NCBI RefSeq assembly: GCF_029633865.1
Contig: NC_079219.1
Span: 51,643,682-51,707,681 of the forward strand
Length of the DNA: 64,000 bases
Direction: 5' to 3'
Source: Lampris incognitus
Taxonomy: Eukaryota > Chordata > Actinopteri > Lampriformes > Lampridae
Positions 22,501 through 31,500 of the stretch are shown in pieces (positions within the stretch are counted from its first letter, which is position 1; every line of letters begins with the position of its first letter). The notes under the pieces are model-generated. The model saw nothing but the letters and a program-made list of their open reading frames with translations. It had not been told where the DNA came from and ran no database searches. The position numbers and the translations under genes were made by a program.

Positions 22501-25500
22501 TTTTAAACTCAAGTGTAATGTCAACAAGGTGTCATGTCTTGTATAGAGTCCCTGCTGTCACGTTTAATTAAACGGCCCAAAGTCTCATTCCCAGATATCT
22601 TCTATCTGGCTGAATCACCTGGTAAAAGGCACTATTACATTTACTATAGATATGATTAATTAAATTCACCATGATATCAGTACATTGCAGCCATTAAATG
22701 CTATGATGTAATAGACTAGCATGTTTTAGTGAATTCCACGCAGTTTCAAGACAGTAGCAGTGCTAACATCCCTCAACACCGTTAGCCTAAGTTCTGATGA
22801 TGTGCTTTATCGATCGCACAGGGCTTTACACACAGTGCAACCACAACAACTACAGGTCCTTGGAGGCTCACAACTTTTTTACCAGTGGCTTTGTGGAGGT
22901 TGTACGCCATCACAAAATGACTGGGTCAGACACTTGTCTATTTCATTGTGATGTGAAGCCATCCTGGAGGGGGACAGAAGAGCCTCGTCGGACCTGGGCT
23001 GCTGTACAGGGGGATGGAAAAGTCTTGGCTGTCCATGGTGACTGAATGGCAGGGTAAGTGGTGGAGGATGCTTACCAATTTCATCTCTTGATTTGGTAAT
23101 ATATAAAACTTTAACTCTGGATTTTTAAGTTTACTTGACGTGCAGAAAGCCACACAGCAACTCTTCGGCATGGTAGCGAATGCTTCGTTCCCCCCCCCCC
23201 CACGGCGTAAAAGGAAGTGACGTTTTGTGGGCATTCCCATAAATACCGACTGTCTCTATTGGCCTTGCGAGGTTCAGGGCTGATTTTAAAACAGTACATG
23301 GCGTGTTGAGGCATTTTCAAACCATGAAATGCTGATTTTTAAACATTTGGTAACAAATGTCAGTATTAACACTAGTTTTGATGTGTTTCATCACAATGCA
23401 GTCATATCATTCAGTCTACAGTGAAAAAAAAACACATTTAAGTGTGCTGTACCTCTTAAATTCTCCTAAGAGGTAATGAGAGCATGTAAATTAACTAGAT
23501 TAGATTATGAAAAAGATGAATTTATTTTTCCACCTCTTCTAAAAGACAAAAAACAAATTAAATCTTGTTGATTTATTTTAAATTACAATATACACATTGA
23601 AACTGTCTATCTGCAAGCACTGTGGCTTCCTGTTGTTTGGCTTAAATAGATATGGTATCTTTGCCCACCAGCCAACTTTCCTTCCCTTCAAACCCCTACC
23701 TCCCTAGAATCCCCCCACCCACCCTACCATCACCCCGCCCGCTACCCCTGCCTGACTTGCTGTCAGCCTTATTTATTCTTACATTGCTGAGCGAGGGGAA
23801 TTGGACCCCCGATCATGGCGTGCCGCACATGGCATGTCTGACCCACACTGTAAGGGGCAGACCCGGTTCCCGGAAGCAAGGGAAACGTTAAGGAGCATGC
23901 GGCCAAGAGACAAACTAGGTCTGCATGACAAAACTATGTGGGTCAGCACCACAGTGAAACACTCAGGCATCACCATGCTATGCTATGCCATAATGACACA
24001 ATAAACACCTGCTGCCCGCATTGCGCGACCGCTTTGTGAGGTATAACGTACGGCGAGCTGGCCATAATTGCGAAATAAACCCCTTCAGTGTGATGCAGGA
24101 CCTCACCCGATAATGACCGGCTCACTCTACATTATCCCACTTATTACACAACTATTGAGTAAAGACCTCAACAGTTTGACACGAAATATTTATTTAACAA
24201 CACTAGGTTAAAAGCAAGTATACGGCTGGACCGCAACCACATGTACTAAACTGAGGTTTTTGCCCAACTATGTTTAAAAAGCGACGTATGACATGGGTTC
24301 CGTGAACAGCTGATGATGTAATACAAAACTATTTGCACTGATTCATTCTGAAAGAGGAACAGCCAATGGGGAAACTCCATCACTCACTCACAGACAACTG
24401 CACGTGTAGGGCTGGCCCCGCTGTTGCGGTCCAGCCAAAAATGATTTTATTGATTTAAAATGTATTTTATTGCTTCCATTAAATTAGTTAGAACTCTGTC
24501 GATAGCAGCAGTCTACTATTCAGAAGTAACAGACCACAGAATGCCGTAATTGAACAATCACAATCGAGTGTTCATCAAATCCATGTAATAAATTGTGATA
24601 TCTAGTGAGGTGACTCTACTGCTGACACTATAGAAAGTAGAAATACTGCCTCACAGTGAAACTTGGGCGACACAACAACAATACCACAAGGCAATGTCAC
24701 AAGTACTGATGTTCGTTAGGGTGGTGATGTGCTAGCCAGTTCAGATTGCTAGTGTTAGCATTCCCTACAACTGGGAAGGTGGAATACAGTCAAACCTGTC
24801 AACGGGGCATCCGGGAAGTGTGGCGGTCTATTCCGTTGCCTGCTAACATGGGGATCACCTGTTCAAATCCCAGAGTCACCTCCGGCTTGGTCGGGCGTCC
24901 ATACAGACACAATTGGCCATGTCTGTGGGTGGGAAGCCGGATGTGTATATGTGTCCTGGTTGCTGCACTAGTGCCTCCTTTGGTCGGTTGGGGTGCCTGT
25001 CTGGGGGGGAGGGGGAACTGGGGGGAATAGCGTGATCCTCCCATGCGCTACGTCCCCCTGGTGAAACTCCTCACTGTCAAGTGAAAAGAAGCGGCTGGCG
25101 ACTCCACATGTATCAGAGGAGGCATGTGGTAGTCTGCAGCCCTTCCCGGATCAGCAGAGGGGGTGGAGCAGCGACTGGCACAGCTCAGAGAGGCTGGGGT
25201 AATTGGCCAGGTACAATTGGGGAGAAAAGGGGAAAATAAATAAATAAAACATGTCATTTTAATATTTATTTAAATGGTGGAAAGATGACTGAGAACCTGT
25301 GATGGCCTGGCGGCCTGTCCAGGGTGTCTCCCCGCCTGCCACCCAATGACTGCTGGAATAGGCTCCAGCATCTCCGCGATCCTAAGTGCAGGATAAGCGG
25401 TTCAGATAATGGATGGATGAATGGATGGATGGATGACTGAGAACTAGGCTTTATGTCTGCTTCGCTTTCATTCAGTTCCACACTTTCACCCTCCTCCTGC

Positions 25501-28500
25501 TACGAGATGCTAACCACTTAGCCAACATATGCATATTGGAATATCCCCTTTCCTAACAAAACTATAGTCTTTCAACAGTAAGATCAGGTTAAGGATCTGG
25601 GTATCACCACTGTCATATTTGCAATACTTTTTTTTTTTTTTTTTTTTTAGGGAAGGGTGTGTCGCTTTAGCTGGAGGTCTAAATTGGTGGCGTAGCACAG
25701 GTAAGTGGAAGTAAGTAGGAGGCTGTTGAAGTGGTTTGTTGTACTGTGTACGTGCAACTCTCAAACCTGCGATGTCGCACATCTCAGCATCTGTGGCGTT
25801 CTTCAGGGCCTCCTCCAGCTCCGGCTCCAGGGTGATCTGCTCATGTTCAGGAATCTGCCCTGCGTTTGCCTTTGGAATAAAGGCTTTTCCTACAGACAGA
25901 CAGACAGACAGAAAAACAGACAAACAGACAGAAATGGTTAGATTGGATGTCTGGTAGATAAATGATATATAAGAGAAATGGATGCAAGTGGAGAGCAAAA
26001 GAGAATTATAGAAAGAGACGGTTGAGAGAGCGAATGAGGTAGAATGAGACGGAGTGGTTTGCAGGACAGGGAGAGAGGAGCTGAAGAAAAGAGATAAATA
26101 GAAATGGGGGAAGCTGTAAGAGTAATCAAAAATAACCTTACTATGATTTTCTGTTAGGTTCGATAGCTCATTTATCCCCATTGAGAATAGACTACTCAAC
26201 ATGAAATAATAAAGCTTGTTAACAGAATAAAAATTTCATATTTTGCAGCAATTGACTTGTCTGTGTCATACGGAGATATTGACTCTGTCACACATCTTCT
26301 CAACTTATTTTTGGAGTACAGTAGATGATGAAGAAATTGATGAGGAAAGTGATTATGTGTCTTACTGATTTGAATTGAACAGATCAATCACATTTGTACC
26401 TCAGTACCATCTGACCTGCAAATTGTGTTGTCTCTTGGGAGGTCTGGCTGACTGTGAAATTACTAAACCCGTCCAGAAGAGACCAGACTGTGTCCTAAAT
26501 ACATTTGTATTTGTTTAAGTAGAAGTTTAGTTTGGATCAAGTTTCCCAAAAAACTAGAAAGCCGGGGCTTATCAAGGATTTGTGGGCTTTCTCTAATAAA
26601 GTAAAATTTCCATTGTAACCCAGATGTGCCTTCTTGTGTTTTTTTTATTGGGCTTTTCTCATTCATTTTAATTGCTATGGATCCCCCAGAAAAACAAATA
26701 ACACAAATGTGAGACAGATTCTGACTACACCCTTTGTGTTATCAATTTGTAGTCATTGAATTAGTTGAATTGGAGACTTAAAAAACCCTACTGCGCTGGG
26801 CTGTTTTCTGGCATAGGCCCGGACATGTTGGCCAACAGCACTGTAATGGAAAGAGAAAAGACACCAAAAAGAGACCACCATGGGGGAGAAACTCCACACA
26901 GACTTAAAGAGCAAAGCGTTCCTGTGTAGCGGAGCATTGCCGACTTATATTTCGTTGCCCTTTCCAGTCATTTAGCAAGGCTGAGCCACCATACCCAAAG
27001 AGCACTGTATTAAGTAGGACATGGGAGCCGAGCTATGAACGTGTATTGGGATTTTTTTTTTTTGTGGCATTTTTCGGCATTATTTGAAGCAACAGTGGAG
27101 AAAGATGGGCATGGTGGCGCAGTGGTTAGCGCTGTCACCTTACAGCAAGAAGGTCCTAGGTTCGAACCCCGGGGTTGTCCAACCTTGAGAGTCATCCCAG
27201 GTCGTCCTGTGTGTGGAGTTTGCATGTTCTCCCCGTGTCTGTGGTGGGTTTTCTCCAGATGATCCGGTTTCCCCCACCATCAAAAAGACATGCATGTTAG
27301 GGTTTATACTCCTGTCTGTGCCCCTGACTGAAGCATGGCAAGACGAACTGGAGTTGGTCCCCGGGTGCTGCACAGCAGCTGCCCACTGCTCCTAGCTACA
27401 CAGCTAGGATGGGTTAAATGCAGAGAGGACTTTCCCCACGGGGATTAATAAAGTATAGCAAAAGTCAAAAATCAAAAAAAAAAAAAAAAAAGAAATGCAG
27501 GGGAGAGAGAGGTGATGCCATTCAGCAAAGGGACCGGGCTGGATGCAAACCAGGTCACTGTGGTCAGCTTTGATATGCGGTACAAGCTCCATCATACCGG
27601 GACGCCCCCGTATGGAGATTTTTCACATGATATGACATCATTTAAAACTGTAGGACCTATGATAGGCATCTCATACAGAAATACACTGTAATGATGTAAT
27701 GCCTACAATGCTGCTCATGTTTCACAATACGGCATCTTCATAAAACCCCCAAATGAGACAACATGTGAAGTCAGGAAGTCTGCTTGTTCAGGTAATGGTT
27801 GGTCAACACAATAGGAATAATACTATTAAAACTGAAATCCTGGATTTCCCCGATCTGTTCCTCCCTCCGTCAGAGTGAAACTACAAACAAGATGCAACAG
27901 CCATTGTGGCTGGTGTGCCGTCATCTCAGCAGTAAACAGTTCCCACCCTTGTAATAATGGACCCTGGGACCAAAGCTAACGCAGGCAGTCTAATGTATTA
28001 CAAACTACATCACACTATATGGGAACACTGTTGCACAGTCCTATTGATTGTCATGGCCACACCGGCATCACGTTTCAGTCTTTTATCCAACACGTATATG
28101 TTTGCCGCTGCACCAGTGTTCGTCCTACCCAGTCCAAACATCTCAGCGGCGGTATACGGAGACTGGAGAGTGTCTCCAACCATGGAAAAGATTACTGGTA
28201 GTGTTATGGAACCTGACTCCATCATACACATGAAGAACATAGTAACTGTTTATTAGTGAAGAAAAATCAGATTGCTACTTTAATGTCCTTATACTCACAT
28301 CCAGATTTTCAGTCAAATAATAACTTTTAACCTAACAGCCTAAAAAAAGGTCTAAAAAAAACCTTCCCAGAATGCCCTCTGCAGGCTTTGAAGTTGCACA
28401 AGAGTCCAACATTCTGCATAGAAAAGTTTCCCTACTTCACTGATTGATAGATTTTACTGGCATTTGATGTAAAACAAGATAGATATTAGCTAGCGTTGAT

Positions 28501-31500
28501 CTCTAACACCGGAGAGGTTTTGGTTTTTAAAGTTCTCCTCTTCTCTCACCTTTCTTCTCCCCGGTGAAGGGCACCAGGTCCTCTCTGTCCTCGTGCTCCA
28601 GCGCCACCTTCTCCAGATGCTCCTGCAAGGCCTCGCGGTCGTAGGGCCCGGTGGGGCTCTTCTTGGTCTGGTCACGCTGCCGCATGCCGGCCGGCAGCAT
28701 GGCATTCTGGGAGAATGGCAGGACTAAGGTTATGTGGTCAGGGCATTTTGTACGTGTGCTAATGGAAGAAAAATGTGATGACATCATTATTTCTGAAAAT
28801 CTGCAGTTCCTTTTTAGTCTGTGTTCTTTGTTCATTCTTGTGTTTCTAACAAAATGGAAGTTCATCTGCCCACCTCAAAACATCTAGGATACATTAGACA
28901 GTGAACTGTTCGATGAAATTAAACGGGAGGCCCTCACATTAATGTCTATTAACATTTTTATATGCATGTAACCTATGGAATTATGTACCACACTGGACAA
29001 AACTCTTTCTTTGGGGGTTCTGTTATTTCCGGTAGCGTCCAAGGCTAGGAAAACGTACTATATAATGTACAAACTACAGCAGTGGGCTTACAAGCCGAAA
29101 TTATTCCTGTCACAGAGTCCTTGTTTTGTGCTCCAGTTTCAGGGGAAGACAATTCTCACAGCGAGGAAGATTATTATGTCCAACCCCATTCACTCCGTGC
29201 GTGCATTACCAGGCTCAATCAGAACGGAAACAAGAAGTGAAACGCATCCGGCTCGCTAACCTTACCATTTTCCAGACTGTGCCATCTAGTGGACAAAAGT
29301 TGTAACTGGGCGTTACGGATTTACGGATTCCTTTCCAACAACTTTTTAACATGTTCTCTGGACTAAAACAACCCCTGCTTATCGGGAGGCAGCCGGGAAC
29401 TGCCGCAGCCGGGACGCCCGCGACTACGCTAACCAGTCCACTAAAGGGTCCAACCCGTTAGCCAACAAGCTAGCCCCTAGCTAACGGGTCTGACCCTTTA
29501 GCCGAGCGGTTAGTGATGTCGCCTCGTGGTGCAATACACCCCGTATCGAATCCCGCACCGGGCAAAAAAATAACCGGTTACACTTGTGAAACAATCCAGT
29601 CATTGACGTCATCTCCCGACTCCATTCTCGCGTCTCTAACCCGACTGTAAACAATGATGGACGTACGGAAGAGGAAGTCTTCGTAGAAAACGGAAGCGAA
29701 CAGCCAGCAGCTACACCGGAAGCCCCGAAATACTGGCCGTCGTCCCCAGAAGTTCGTCGTTGTTGAGAGTGCCCTCAGATATCTAGCGAGCAGAAACAAA
29801 CTCTCATGTTCTGATGTGTTGCAGCAACAATCTATTAATGGATGAAAACAGCTAGTTAAACGAAGACCCGTAGCTATGTCCCAAATCCATACTATACACT
29901 AATTTTCCTAGTATCCTGTAACGTACACGAATAACTAGACACGTTAGCCCTTGGCGAACGAGTCAGACCCTTTAGTCGACTGGTTAACGTTGTCGCCCGC
30001 GGGGCAGGAGATACGGTTTCGCGTCTCGGCTGTGGCGGCGGTTCCCGGGCTGCCCCCCTAATTTATTGCAATACTATTCTGACAGTATGAAATGAACAGA
30101 CGGACCATCTGGCACGTACAGGAAATGCATATCCTGTGCGCGTGCACCAACACAACTGCGACAAAGGTCAGTTTTAAACAAAAAGTTATTGAAATGTTCA
30201 TTTGATTTATTAGTTTTTTTTTATTAATCGTCATTTTTTACCGTTCTGTTTTTAGACGGCAGAGACATTCGAGTAGACGACAGTTTACTTCGATGTACCT
30301 TTACTGATAAAAGATCAATTAGCCTCCCATTTCCACACCACTGAAGGTTAACTTGCTGCTTGCTTTTAGGGTCACATCGGTGTCCGCCATTTTGGGGGGG
30401 GGGGTCAGCGTTTTCCAACAGCTCCTCTGTTTGGAAAAATGTCTACAAACAGCACGCTTTAAAACCGTGCTTATGTGACGGCAGACTTGAACGCTCACAG
30501 TGTGTGTCACAAACATTACAAACTGTTCTCCCCGTCTCCACGATCCTATGTGTCTTGGTTTGTGCTCAGTAATCCAGAGAAGAATTGGAGAAGGTTGAAT
30601 CAGTTCATCTGGATACAACATTTATTGACAGATACGTTTCATCACTCATCTACGTGACCTCTTCAGTCTAAACCAGTGGTGGCTAACCATGTGCCATGGA
30701 GAGCCATGTGTATGCAGGTTTTCATTCCAACCTGACCCCACACCAGGGGCTTCATGTATCAGTCATTACTATGGGCACATTTGTGTGTACACCCCCATGG
30801 AATTTTTTAACTCTCAAGATTGTCTGACAATCAGAAGCAAAGCATGGTGGTTATTTGTAATTCCTTCCTCCTAACCTCTTGAAACGAGCAATCACCCAGT
30901 TCTGCAAAGACATCAGTGTTAGCCAATCGGTGTCTAAATCCAGGGGTTACCCAGGTTCTACACTGGTCTCAGACAAACTTCAGGGCTAAAAAAATCCCAT
31001 GGGTGTGTACGCACAAGTTTTCCCATAGTAATGACTGATACATGAGGCCCCAGGTGATTTCACTGACACATTCTTCCTCTTTGGTTGAAGGGTTGCTAAT
31101 CAGTGAAATCACCTGGTGTGGAGTCCGGCTGGAATGAAAACCTGCATACACATGGCTCTCCGTGGCACATGGTTAGCCACTGCTGGTCTAAACTGACTCC
31201 AGTTTAGACTGCAGACTCACAATGCTGTGATTGCAACTATTCCCAAATCCTCTGTGACTAGTACACATGGCCATTGTAACTCCAGTTAATGGTCACAGTA
31301 ATTTGCATATGGTTTGGGTCGTTAAACCACTGTGTTGTTTATAAGGGTGGGGGTACCTGCAGTCAGTTTAGACTGAAGAGGTCACTTAGATGAGGGATGA
31401 AACATTTCTCTCAATAAACGTTGGGTCCAGATGAACTGATTCAACTTTACGTGATGACCCCATGTGGTTTGTTCTCACTGTGAAAAAACAACATGAATAA

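Noticed and set aside
29650-29690. VRKRKSS-like peptide resembling a tropomodulin tail
   Set aside because: It is on the plus strand, opposite to tmod4, and lies in intron 1.
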